Shown here: piece by piece, positions 15,138-22,379 of the stretch | Numbering within the stretch: the stretch's first letter is position 1 | How the letters are laid out: each line of letters opens with the position of its first letter | Source: Brachyspira sp. CAG:484 | GTDB taxonomy: Bacteria > Cyanobacteriota > Vampirovibrionia > Gastranaerophilales > Gastranaerophilaceae | Direction of reading: 5' to 3' | Length of the DNA: 64,000 nucleotides | NCBI GenBank assembly: GCA_000431315.1 | Contig: HF989717.1 | Span: 69,531-133,530, forward strand | Position numbers and translations under genes: made by a program | The notes under the pieces: model-generated | Told to the model about the DNA's origin: nothing | Databases searched by the model: none | The model's input: the letters and a program-made list of their open reading frames with translations, nothing else

Positions 15138-15816
15138 TCAATATTCCTTTCAAAGTATATTCATCAAGTTCATCAATTTTATTTGTTTCGGATATTTTTT
15201 CAATTCTGTTAATCAGCTTAACTAGTTGTCTGAACTGGTTTGTCCTTGTTGACAAATATTCTATTGCATCTTCAGTAAAATTAAGACCCGTAAGTTCCGC
15301 TATAATTTCTTTTATATCAGAACTGTTAAATTGTTCAAATTTCAGTTTCTTAAAAAGCCTGTCTTCGAAATGTTTAAACCTTGCAATCTTTTTATCCATA
15401 GACCCCATTCCTGATAATACAATAGGACAGCCTGTTAAATCCTGAATATCCCTCAATATTTCTATTACATTTTTACTGCCAATTAGGTAATCAACTTCAT
15501 CGACAATAATTATTTTCGATTGTTGTTTTAGTATTTTTACTATTAAATTAAAATTTTCCTGAGAAATATAAAAAGGTCTTTCCCCAAGTTCTTCAAGTAT
15601 TTCCCTTAATAATCCACCTTGTGTCATTTCATTATTTGCTCTAACGTAAACCGCATCATTTCGTGTTGCCCACCAGATAATTGTATTTGTTTTTCCGAGT
15701 CCATGGTCGCCGTAAACTAATGCAAGTTTCGGAATATTCGGCGGAAGTTTCTGCAACTCGTCCATTAAAGCCACAAACCGCTTGACGTTTTTTGTTTTAA
15801 TAAATGTTTTCTTCAT
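15085..15816 (-). CDS. AAA ATPase of transposase module B (MuB/IstB-like role)
   Basis: 243 residues with Walker A GDHGLGKT near residue 36, Walker B KIIIVDEVDYL near residue 100, a sensor region CPIVLSGMGSMD and a C-terminal lid (ISETNKIDELDEYTLKGIL). Unlike the module A ATPase it lacks an N-terminal HTH. It directly follows the transposase, 3 bases apart, and should supply target choice or transposase activation. Confidence 0.85.
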   Translation of the reverse strand: MKKTFIKTKNVKRFVALMDELQKLPPNIPKLALVYGDHGLGKTNTIIWWATRNDAVYVRANNEMTQGGLLREILEELGERPFYISQENFNLIVKILKQQSKIIIVDEVDYLIGSKNVIEILRDIQDLTGCPIVLSGMGSMDKKIARFKHFEDRLFKKLKFEQFNSSDIKEIIAELTGLNFTEDAIEYLSTRTNQFRQLVKLINRIEKISETNKIDELDEYTLKGILNERPSIKTVQKIEKMYA

Positions 15817-15819
15817 AGA

Positions 15820-17808
15820 TTAATCTCCATATAAGTTGTAATATTCATCGCTTTTTATATAATCCGCAAGCCACTTTCTATCCTGCGGATTTGTTGTTCC
15901 GTTTGTCATCAACCATTCATATTTTTCATAATTTGAATTAAACATCGGCACGTTCATCTGCTGTTCACGAGGTGTTTGCTTATGTTCACGTTTCGGCTTT
16001 GGTTGTTCTTCTATTTCCAAAACAGGTTCCGGTTCAATTTCTAAAACCTGAAGTTCATCTTTAGTAAATGTCTTTTTAATTTGTTTGATAAGTCTGCTTT
16101 TAATTTTCTGTTGCTTTTGGTACTGCTGCTTGTATTCCTCCATATCTTTAACTGTGCCAAGAATATTTGCCATCGGATGCACTTTTTGTACCCTGTGAGC
16201 CACGCATAAAAATTCACCTTTCATTGAATAAACATGAACCTTTGAAAGGTCAAATAAACTGTAACGGACATAAACCTTATCCCGAAGTCCAAGGATAACA
16301 TCACTCCTGTAATGCATTCCGAGAAACGTTATTCCATGTTTATTTATCGTCCTTGATTCAGTTTTCATCATTAAATAATCAAGTGCAGATTTATTAATAT
16401 CTTGTTTCCGAACAGAGTTTAATACCTCTTGAATGCTTCTTGAACGATCATTAGGACAGGCTTTTTGATTTCTGTATTCAAGCCAGGCATTGATATATTT
16501 AATAACATCTTGTACTGTGGGAATATTTCCTTTTGTTTGTTGATTATGAAGTCGCAAATGCAAATTTTCATTTCTATTCATCCACGCAGGACGGTTTTCA
16601 ATTGAAGTACCGATATAACTTGGCATAAGTTTTTCAAATTCTTCCTGAAAATCTAAGAAAAATCTTTCTATAACTTTTGCACGTGCATTGTATGGTTTAG
16701 CAAAAACGGAGTGAATACCTAAATTGGCATACACTCCGTTAAAACACTCCTCATCAAAATCCACATTCTGAAAGTATTTAGATTTAAATGCTTTTCCGTT
16801 ATCCTGATAAACTACTTTAGGAATTATTCCGAGATTTAAAATAGCGTTCCTTAAAGCACTTGCAATACATTGAGTATTTTCTGTCATCATAATTTCATAT
16901 CCTACGAGTGCTGTTGATTTCCAATCTAAAAAGCCGACCAGAGTTGCTCTAGTCGGCTTTCCTGTGAACGGATTTATTACCTGGAAGTTGAGAACATGTC
17001 CGTCTGCAATTAACACATCTCCCACTTCAATTTTAGAAATATCTCTTTCTATATACGGTTCAACCTTATCGTGATACACTTTTTCACCCTCTCGTCTTAA
17101 CACCCACTCCGCATAATGATTTCTTCTGAAATGCTCCGCAAACCTTTTAAAAGTTATATTACTCGGCAGAGCTTCTTCATCATATCCTTTTTTAATCAAT
17201 ACTTGTTTTGCAAGTCTGATTGCCGTATTATATCCGAATTTATTCTGATGAAGTAAAAGAGCAAGCAGAACTTTTTTCATATTGTCATCTAAAATGCTGT
17301 TATACTCACCTTGCTTTGTTATTTTGTATTGGGGTATTAGGGATTCTGCGTTGCCTGTTTTCTTGTAGGTTTGTATGTATCTTCTCAAAGTTCCGATTGA
17401 AATACTTCCCAAAAATTCGTATGCTTTTGGTAAATACAACCCGGAATTATACAGGTCTAAAAATTCCGTATCAGCTTCTTTTATTGTCGGATATTTATTT
17501 CTATGTTCCAGTGCGGCTTTAACAATATTCATTCTGTGATTTGCCGTCAATCTTGCTTTATCCGTTACAGTCGGCGGTTTGTAATTAAGGGGAACTATAG
17601 CCGTTGATTTGGTTTCGCATTCCCGAAGTTTTTGTTGTAATTCAGGTTCTAAACTTGAAAACAATATTTCGTATGACATTCCGCCGTTAACTTTGATTTC
17701 TCTTGAAATATATTTGCTTTCAGGTTTGTTTATTTCCATTCGGATTGAGCGGGTACTCTTTAATCCCTTAGCCTGTGCGATTTCTTTAATAGTTACATAT
17801 TCATTCAT
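15820..17808 (-). CDS. MuA-like DDE transposase, module B (next to the right end)
   Basis: About 662 residues. It has an N-terminal HTH (VTIKEIAQAKGLKSTRSIRM) with the SYEILFSSLEPELQQKL segment typical after the MuA N-domain. The catalytic core shows VLIADGHVLNFQV (Asp), PKVVYQDNGKAFKSK (Asp) and AKVIERFFLDFQEEFE (Glu). Then comes the Mu C-terminal beta barrel (YRSDVILGLRDKVYVRY) and a Lys/Gln-rich tail. The ATG at 17808 is chosen because AAGGTG lies 8 bases upstream, whereas a GTG at 17817 would have none. Its gene is adjacent to the end repeats, so it is the best candidate for the transposase acting on them. Confidence 0.88.
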   Translation of the reverse strand: MNEYVTIKEIAQAKGLKSTRSIRMEINKPESKYISREIKVNGGMSYEILFSSLEPELQQKLRECETKSTAIVPLNYKPPTVTDKARLTANHRMNIVKAALEHRNKYPTIKEADTEFLDLYNSGLYLPKAYEFLGSISIGTLRRYIQTYKKTGNAESLIPQYKITKQGEYNSILDDNMKKVLLALLLHQNKFGYNTAIRLAKQVLIKKGYDEEALPSNITFKRFAEHFRRNHYAEWVLRREGEKVYHDKVEPYIERDISKIEVGDVLIADGHVLNFQVINPFTGKPTRATLVGFLDWKSTALVGYEIMMTENTQCIASALRNAILNLGIIPKVVYQDNGKAFKSKYFQNVDFDEECFNGVYANLGIHSVFAKPYNARAKVIERFFLDFQEEFEKLMPSYIGTSIENRPAWMNRNENLHLRLHNQQTKGNIPTVQDVIKYINAWLEYRNQKACPNDRSRSIQEVLNSVRKQDINKSALDYLMMKTESRTINKHGITFLGMHYRSDVILGLRDKVYVRYSLFDLSKVHVYSMKGEFLCVAHRVQKVHPMANILGTVKDMEEYKQQYQKQQKIKSRLIKQIKKTFTKDELQVLEIEPEPVLEIEEQPKPKREHKQTPREQQMNVPMFNSNYEKYEWLMTNGTTNPQDRKWLADYIKSDEYYNLYGD

Positions 17809-17823
17809 GGTACACACACCTTA

Positions 17824-17960
17824 ACTCGGAAGATGAAGAATTGGAACACCACTTCCGAGTATTGGCAACAACTCTTAACATACTTACGCAATCAAAGATT
17901 GCTTGTATGTTAGAGTTTTGCATCCATCATTCTAAGGCTCGCTATACCTCGCCAAGAATG
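17824..17960 (-). promoter_or_regulatory. Structured leader upstream of module B transposase
   Basis: Three hairpins in a row: ACTCGGAAG/CTTCCGAGT (17824-17860), CTC-TAACATAC/GTATGTTAGAG enclosing GCAATC/GATTGC (17872-17915), and CATTCT/AGAATG enclosing GGC/GCC (17928-17960). On the - strand they form the 5' leader of the transposase mRNA. They could be operators for a repressor or an RNA control element. No known riboswitch or ribozyme core is seen. Confidence 0.55.
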
Positions 17961-18036
17961 AATGTATGTCGGTTTTATATCAATTGAAAAATTTAGCAGA
18001 GCAGCAGAATTTTCAAAAACCTCAAACGACTCACTT

Positions 18037-18064
18037 TGCCCAAAATAATCAGACCATTTGAACC
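18037..18064 (+). repeat. Prophage end repeat 1 (transposase site)
   Basis: TGCCCAAAATAATCAGACCA followed by TTTGAACC. It shares the core AAATAATC-N-(A/C)-ACCAT-TG with three further copies to 18251. Mu-type ends carry several ~22-bp transposase sites, so this is read as an inner site. Confidence 0.7.
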
Positions 18065-18113
18065 AAGCCTTGATTACCCTAAAACACAAGCAGAGAGAGG
18101 TCTGAAAGCCTTT

Positions 18114-18141
18114 TGCCTGAAATAATCACACCATCTGCACC
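18114..18141 (+). repeat. Prophage end repeat 2 (transposase site)
   Basis: TGCCTGAAATAATCACACCA then TCTGCACC. Same orientation as repeats 1 and 4 and closest to repeat 4. Confidence 0.72.
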
Positions 18142-18171
18142 GAGTAGAAAAAGAGTAAAAAGAGTAATTAC

Positions 18172-18201
18172 GGTTCACATGGTTTGATTATTTCCTACCC
18201 C
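18172..18201 (-). repeat. Prophage end repeat 3, inverted
   Basis: On the - strand GGTAGGAAATAATCAAACCA then TGTGAACC. The inversion relative to its neighbours parallels the mixed orientation of sites at Mu ends. Confidence 0.68.
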
Positions 18202-18224
18202 TGAAATCCGCTACACAAGCCGAT

Positions 18225-18251
18225 TGCCCGAAATAATCGCACCATCTGTCA
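18225..18251 (+). repeat. Outermost end repeat and proposed right end of the prophage
   Basis: TGCCCGAAATAATCGCACCA then TCTGTCA. The terminal CA (TG on the other strand) is the end required by DDE transposases of the Mu class. The reading frame of a host epimerase starts right after it. Neighbouring TG dinucleotides within ~20 bases leave the exact end uncertain. Confidence 0.65.
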
Positions 18252-18390
18252 TACGCAAACCACTCACTTTATTACAGTAATCATCAGGTTCCAAATCTAT
18301 AGAAACACAGGTATGCCCCTTATTAAGCAGCTCCTCTTTCAATATTGAACCGAAAAAGCCTGCACCGCCTGTAATTAAGTACGTACCCAT
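18252..18390 (-). pseudogene. NAD-dependent epimerase/dehydratase, 5' fragment cut by the prophage
   Basis: About 45 codons from an ATG at 18390 with GGAGG upstream. They read MGTYLITGGAGFFGSILKEE and LLNKGHTCVSIDLEPDDY, the Rossmann start of extended SDR epimerases (TGGAGFFGS dinucleotide-binding loop, Asp after the second strand). The reading then runs into prophage end repeat 4 and stops soon after. The remaining part of the gene should lie beyond the left prophage end, outside the window. Related enzymes modify nucleotide sugars for surface polysaccharides. Confidence 0.85.
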
Positions 18391-18437
18391 TTTTAACTTC
18401 CTCCGTTACTATCCTCGAAACCTGTATTATACCTAAT

Positions 18438-18457
18438 AAAAAAGCCTCCGAAGAGGC
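18438..18457 (-). terminator. Terminator after tRNA-His
   Basis: On the - strand GCCTCTTCGGAGGC (stem GCCTC/GAGGC with a TTCG tetraloop) followed by TTTTTT. It separates the tRNA from the epimerase fragment. Confidence 0.85.
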
Positions 18458-18472
18458 AAATTTAATAAATGG

Positions 18473-18546
18473 GGCGGATAGTGGGATTCGAACCCACGTA
18501 TATCGGAACCACAATCCGAGGTCTTAACCACTTGACGATATCCGCC
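18473..18546 (-). tRNA. tRNA-His (GTG)
   Basis: On the - strand: acceptor GCGGATA/TATCCGC with an extra G at -1 facing C73, the histidine identity pair, anticodon GTG inside CGGATTGTGGTTCCG, and T-arm GTGGGTTCGAATCCCAC. CCA is not encoded. A TATAAT box lies at 18564-18559, and a TTCG-loop terminator follows. The prophage ends over 200 bp away, so the tRNA is not its attachment site. Confidence 0.95.
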
Positions 18547-18558
18547 ATACGTTACTTT

Positions 18559-18564
18559 ATTATA
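18559..18564 (-). promoter_or_regulatory. -10 box of tRNA-His
   Basis: TATAAT on the - strand, 13 bases from the mature 5' end. A weaker TGGACA lies upstream at about 19 bases spacing, so only the -10 is confident. Confidence 0.55.
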
Positions 18565-18631
18565 CTACCATGTAAATTTTTTTTGTCCAGAACTTTTTGC
18601 TGTTTTTATTCTCTAAAGCTTTTACACAAAA

Positions 18632-18664
18632 AAATACAAAATATTATTATAATATTTTGTATTT
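18632..18664 (-). terminator. Terminator after rpaB
   Basis: A 14-bp AT-rich stem (AAATACAAAATATT / AATATTTTGTATTT) with a T-run on both sides, located just after the response regulator stop. It can act in either direction. Confidence 0.65.
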
Positions 18665-18691
18665 TTTATTTATTTAACTTTATACTAAAAC

Positions 18692-19441
18692 TTAGCTAAT
18701 TCTTTGGAACATATATCCTATTCCGCGGGCTGTAAGGATAAGCTCAGGATTTGCAGGATCAGCTTCAAGTTTAGAACGAAGTCTTGAAATATGAACATCA
18801 ACAACACGGGTATCAATTCTGTGATCTGGCGGATAAGCCCATACATGCTGAAGGATTTCGTTTCTTGAAAATGCCTGTCCTGAATTGTTTACTAGTAGTT
18901 CAAGCAAGCTGAATTCCATACCGGTTAAACGAATTCTTTCATTCTTTCTAAATACCTGACGGCGTGCGGTATCAATCTTAATGTTACCGGTAGTAATAAC
19001 ATTTTTGGTAACTTTTCCGGACGGAGTAACAGTTTCTCTGTTGTTAGTTCTTCTTAAAACCGCTTTAACACGTGCTTCCAATTCTTTTGGAGAGAACGGT
19101 TTTATAACGTAATCATCTGCACCAAGCTCCAATCCTGTAATTCTTTCTGAAACATCTCCAAGTGCTGTAAGAATAATAATAGGAACATCTGCAGTTCTTC
19201 TGATTTCTCTGGTTACACCATAGCCGTCCATTTTCGGCATCATTACATCTAATACTACTAAATCAGGATTATATTTATTAAAAGCATTAACAGCTTCTTC
19301 GCCATCTGCCGCTGTTACTACATCATAACCAGCCATTTTTAACCTTGTTTCCAAAATACGTCTAATACTTGCTTCGTCATCTGCGAGCAGAATTCTTTGA
19401 CGGTCTTCTGTATCATTAGGCATTTCAACATTTTCTGTCAT
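18692..19441 (-). CDS. rpaB: OmpR-family response regulator RpaB (Ycf27)
   Basis: 249 residues. Receiver domain with acidic pocket (LLADDEAS), phospho-acceptor DLVVLDVMMPKMDGYGV, switch Thr in IIILTALGD and Lys in DYVIKPFSPKELEAR. Then a winged-helix domain with IRLTGMEFSLLELLVNNSG, RNEILQHVW and DTRVVDVHISRLRSKLE, ending LILTARGIGYMFQRIS. The stretch ITGLELGADDYV and the C-terminal half follow cyanobacterial RpaB (Ycf27) almost word for word. In cyanobacteria RpaB binds HLR1 sites and controls high-light and cell-cycle genes; here photosynthesis is absent, so a general envelope or stress role is inferred. No histidine kinase lies beside it. Confidence 0.9.
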   Translation of the reverse strand: MTENVEMPNDTEDRQRILLADDEASIRRILETRLKMAGYDVVTAADGEEAVNAFNKYNPDLVVLDVMMPKMDGYGVTREIRRTADVPIIILTALGDVSERITGLELGADDYVIKPFSPKELEARVKAVLRRTNNRETVTPSGKVTKNVITTGNIKIDTARRQVFRKNERIRLTGMEFSLLELLVNNSGQAFSRNEILQHVWAYPPDHRIDTRVVDVHISRLRSKLEADPANPELILTARGIGYMFQRIS

Positions 19442-19611
19442 AGTCTTTTCTTTTCCTTACGTTAATAATCTAACACCTATACTACCAATTAATATAATTA
19501 AGATATAAATATTACAAAATATTTATTTTTTTTAATAATTATAACGTTATATTAACCTAATTTTACAAAAAATGCAAGCACTTTTTATAACTTTTTGGAA
19601 TTTCCGCAAAA

Positions 19612-20301
19612 TTATTTGGTTAGATAAACGCTTGAACAGCTTAAGCCGTTACTGTCTGGTGTGCAATCACCATTCTTGTTGAAGTCTGCCATAAACTCAT
19701 ATGCAAGAGGCTTAACTGCTTTATCCATTACATACAATACGTATATATCTTTCCCAAATGTATTTGGCTTTTTAAGTCCGTTTACATCTAAAGTAATCCA
19801 GCCGCATCGCTTATAATTAAATTGCCCTTCATCATCAAAGGTACAATTCGCACTATCTAAATAAAATAACAATACACTGCCGTTTGCAAGTACAATTGTG
19901 GAAGAAGAAGCATTCAGATAACTGCTTGATGCTGGTGTACCGTTTAAGTGTTTTATTTGACTAAATTCCGGAAAGCAGCTTGTTTTCTTGTCAGTGTTGT
20001 ACGGTTCTTCGCAGGTACGGATGCTTTTGAATTTTGTGGCAAATGTATCCCTAAAACAGGCATTTTTTGTATTTCCTAAACTTTCTTTCGCACAGTGTTC
20101 AATACTATAGGCGAAATTACCGTTTTCAGCTGCAAGTGCGCTATGTGCTTGTGAAAGTATTGAATAGTCTTCTTTTAGCTGTGCTATATAATGTTTCATA
20201 TTTATTTTGCTGATTAAGGCAGGCAATGTCATTGCACAGACTATGCCTATTATTGCTAAAGTTATTAATACTTCTGCAAGTGTAAAAGCCTTTTTGTCCA
20301 T
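19612..20301 (-). CDS. Prepilin-like (type IV pilin/pseudopilin) protein
   Basis: 229 residues. A short basic leader MDKKA precedes the prepilin peptidase site and the hydrophobic helix FTLAEVLITLAIIGIVCAMT, with the conserved Glu at +5. The globular part has several cysteine pairs (EHCAKE, NACFRD, SCFPEF, CTFDDE) and ends in a loop resembling a calcium or disulfide cap (FNKNGDCTPDSNGLSC). Such proteins assemble into type IV pili or type II secretion pseudopili; in this group they are numerous and mostly uncharacterised. An XRE regulator starts 66 bp away on the other strand. Confidence 0.85.
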   Translation of the reverse strand: MDKKAFTLAEVLITLAIIGIVCAMTLPALISKINMKHYIAQLKEDYSILSQAHSALAAENGNFAYSIEHCAKESLGNTKNACFRDTFATKFKSIRTCEEPYNTDKKTSCFPEFSQIKHLNGTPASSSYLNASSSTIVLANGSVLLFYLDSANCTFDDEGQFNYKRCGWITLDVNGLKKPNTFGKDIYVLYVMDKAVKPLAYEFMADFNKNGDCTPDSNGLSCSSVYLTK

Positions 20302-20367
20302 CTTCTTTCCTCCAAATGTGATGTATTACTTCATAGTATATCCATCATAATACAAGACAATATAAAT

Positions 20368-20589
20368 ATGCAAAAATATGAAGTAATGTATCACAAAATA
20401 ATTTCCGCAAATATCAAAAAACTCCGTAAAGAGGCGAAACTTTCGCAGGAAGAATTTGCAGAAATGGTGAATTGCTCCAGAGAATTCATAAGCAGGGTTG
20501 AAAACCTTAAAGAAAAAGTTAGCTTAAAAATGCTGCTTAAACTTTCAGAACTCTTTAAGGTTAGTCCGAAATATTTTTTTGACAAATGA
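20368..20589 (+). CDS. XRE-family HTH regulator, divergent from prepilin gene
   Basis: 73 residues, essentially one HTH_3 domain: ISANIKKLRKEAKLSQEEFA, EMVNCSREFISRVENLKEKV and LKMLLKLSELFKVSPKYFF. It is transcribed away from the prepilin gene, 66 bp between starts, so it may control the shared spacer. A second start at 20386 is possible. The same pairing recurs at 35558 and 51008. Confidence 0.8.
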   Translation: MQKYEVMYHKIISANIKKLRKEAKLSQEEFAEMVNCSREFISRVENLKEKVSLKMLLKLSELFKVSPKYFFDK

Positions 20590-20644
20590 GCAGCTAAACT
20601 GCGGGTAGTGCAGGTGTAAAGCTGCGATACCGGATTATCGAAAA

Positions 20645-21379
20645 TTAAAGTTTGCTGCTGACTATTTGTTTAAATTTTTCTAGATCCTCAAGGGTATCAA
20701 TACCTACCGGCACAAAGTCAACTACTGATGTTTTTATTTTCATGCCGTTTTCGAGAGCTCTTAGCTGCTCAAGGCTTTCTGTTTTTTCCAAAGGTGTTTG
20801 CGGCAGTGAAGTCATTTTTAACAATGCCTCACGTTTATAGCCGTAAATTCCCAGATGTCCGTAAAATGTTGCGACTCCGGTATTTCTCTCATAAGGAATT
20901 TTCGAACGGGAAAAATACATTGCAAAACCGTTATTATCAATTACACATTTTACCAGGTTCGGATTATTAATTTCTTCTTCTGTTTTCAAAACCCTAATCA
21001 GGGTAGATATATCAGCTTTTTCATCTTCCTGAACATTTCTTGCTACAGCATCAATGCTATCCGGTTTTATGAGAGGCTCATCGCCCTGAAGGTTTACAAT
21101 GTAGGATATTTCAGGATGTCTTTCTACGACTTCTCTTATTCTGTCGGAGCCGCATTTATGGTCGACAGATGTCATCTCTACTTTTCCGCCAAATGCTTTT
21201 ACCGCGTTGAAAATTCTTTCATCATCGGTTGCAACAATAATCATATCGGCAAGTTTTGAGGCTTGCGCTTTTTCATAAACCCATTGAATAATAGGTTTGC
21301 CGTTAACTTCAATAAGCGGTTTCCCTTCCAGTCTGGATGAGCCGTAACGTGCAGGTATAATTATTGCTGTTTTTCCCAT
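20645..21379 (-). CDS. kdsB: 3-deoxy-manno-octulosonate cytidylyltransferase
   Basis: 244 residues. It activates KDO as CMP-KDO for lipid A-core LPS synthesis. It shows the family start (IIPARYGSSRLEGKPL), PIIQWVYEKA, VATDDERIFNAV, SVDHKCGSDRIREV, YIVNLQGDEPLI and YFSRSKIPYER, followed by HLGIYGYKREALL. Length is normal. This indicates an LPS-bearing outer membrane. It is the last gene of the accD-accA-prmA-kdsB run. Confidence 0.95.
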   Translation of the reverse strand: MGKTAIIIPARYGSSRLEGKPLIEVNGKPIIQWVYEKAQASKLADMIIVATDDERIFNAVKAFGGKVEMTSVDHKCGSDRIREVVERHPEISYIVNLQGDEPLIKPDSIDAVARNVQEDEKADISTLIRVLKTEEEINNPNLVKCVIDNNGFAMYFSRSKIPYERNTGVATFYGHLGIYGYKREALLKMTSLPQTPLEKTESLEQLRALENGMKIKTSVVDFVPVGIDTLEDLEKFKQIVSSKL

Positions 21380-21485
21380 TTTTTCTCCTTGTATGTTATT
21401 AATGTTATAAAGGTTATAACAAATTTTGCCTCGAAGTGATAGTTTTAGCCTGGCAGACCAGTGACTTGGAAATTAAATATTATTT

Positions 21486-22376
21486 TTATTTTTTTACAAC
21501 TAGTGCAACCCACTGATTCTGGTGCATCTCTTCTACTAGTTCAAGGTTATGCTTTTTTATTGCATCAAGTACAACAGATTTCTTTTCATCTAAAATTCCG
21601 GATAAAACCATATAAGCTTCATCTTTCATTATTGCCTTTAAATCTCCCATAATTTCAGCTAAGACATTATGTAAAATATTTGCCAGAACAAAATCAAATT
21701 GTCTGTTTATTTTATCTGCTGTATTAAGCTCAAATACACATTCAACATTGTTTTTTAAAGCATTTTCTTTGGCTACATCAATAACGGTTTCATCGTTGTC
21801 ACAGCCGTAAGCATACTTTGCACCTGATTTTTTCGCGCATATAGCAAGAATTCCAGACCCCATACCAATGTCTGCTATATCAGCATTGTCCGGCATATAC
21901 TTTTCAATTGCTTTCATACAAAGCTGTGTTGTAGAGTGCGTTCCTGTACCAAAAGCACAGCCCGGTTCAAGTTTTATTATAACTTCATCTCTGCGCTGCG
22001 GCGCATATTCAATCCAGTCCGGAACAACCGTAATTCTGTCAGAAACATGGGTTACATCCCATTTTTCTTTCCATTTTTTAGACCAGTCTTCATTTTCCTT
22101 TTCCGCGTATGAAAATTCCCAGCTGCCAAGTTCCTCATCACTAAGTCCGCGTGATTTAAGAAGTTCGCGCTGTTCTTTTAGAATATGTTCAACATCAGCT
22201 TTTTCTGTAAGAAAAACACGCAGTGTCCCTTCTGTTGTTGACATCATTTCAAGGTCTTTATACTCTTCTTCTGCAAGAACAACGCCTTCGCAAGGAAGAT
22301 TTTCAAAGCAAATATCTGATACGATGTCCTCAATATCAGGGTTTATTTTTATTTGTAATTCATAATATGAGCTCAT
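21486..22376 (-). CDS. prmA: Ribosomal protein L11 methyltransferase
   Basis: 296 residues. It trimethylates ribosomal protein L11 using SAM. The C-terminal methyltransferase domain has LEPGCAFGTGTHSTTQLC, IADIGMGSGILAI (motif I), YGCDNDETVIDVA and FDFVLANILHNVL; the N-terminal domain has the WSKKWKEKWDVTHV segment typical of PrmA. The start is 3 bases after the accA stop. Confidence 0.93.
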   Translation of the reverse strand: MSSYYELQIKINPDIEDIVSDICFENLPCEGVVLAEEEYKDLEMMSTTEGTLRVFLTEKADVEHILKEQRELLKSRGLSDEELGSWEFSYAEKENEDWSKKWKEKWDVTHVSDRITVVPDWIEYAPQRRDEVIIKLEPGCAFGTGTHSTTQLCMKAIEKYMPDNADIADIGMGSGILAICAKKSGAKYAYGCDNDETVIDVAKENALKNNVECVFELNTADKINRQFDFVLANILHNVLAEIMGDLKAIMKDEAYMVLSGILDEKKSVVLDAIKKHNLELVEEMHQNQWVALVVKK

Positions 22377-22379
22377 AAG

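Larger units (their letters stand above)
1..18251. mobile_element. Mu-like transposable prophage, right part
   Basis: Tail and lysis genes on the + strand (3-8891) converge with early genes on the - strand (17808-8923). The early arm holds MuA-like DDE transposases, MuB-like ATPases, a GemA homologue and a Mor-like activator, a gene set known from Mu-type transposable phages. No integrase is present. The right end is placed at about 18251 because the outermost of four transposase-site-like repeats ends there in CA, and the coding sequence of a host epimerase begins immediately beyond. Head genes and the left end lie outside the window. Unlike Mu, which reads mostly in one direction, early and late arms here are convergent. 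The exact terminal base is an inference. Confidence 0.88.

Noticed and set aside
18473..18546. tRNA-His as phage attachment site
   Set aside because: The prophage carries DDE transposases, no tyrosine integrase, and its end lies more than 200 bp away inside another gene; no repeat of the tRNA 3' end is seen.
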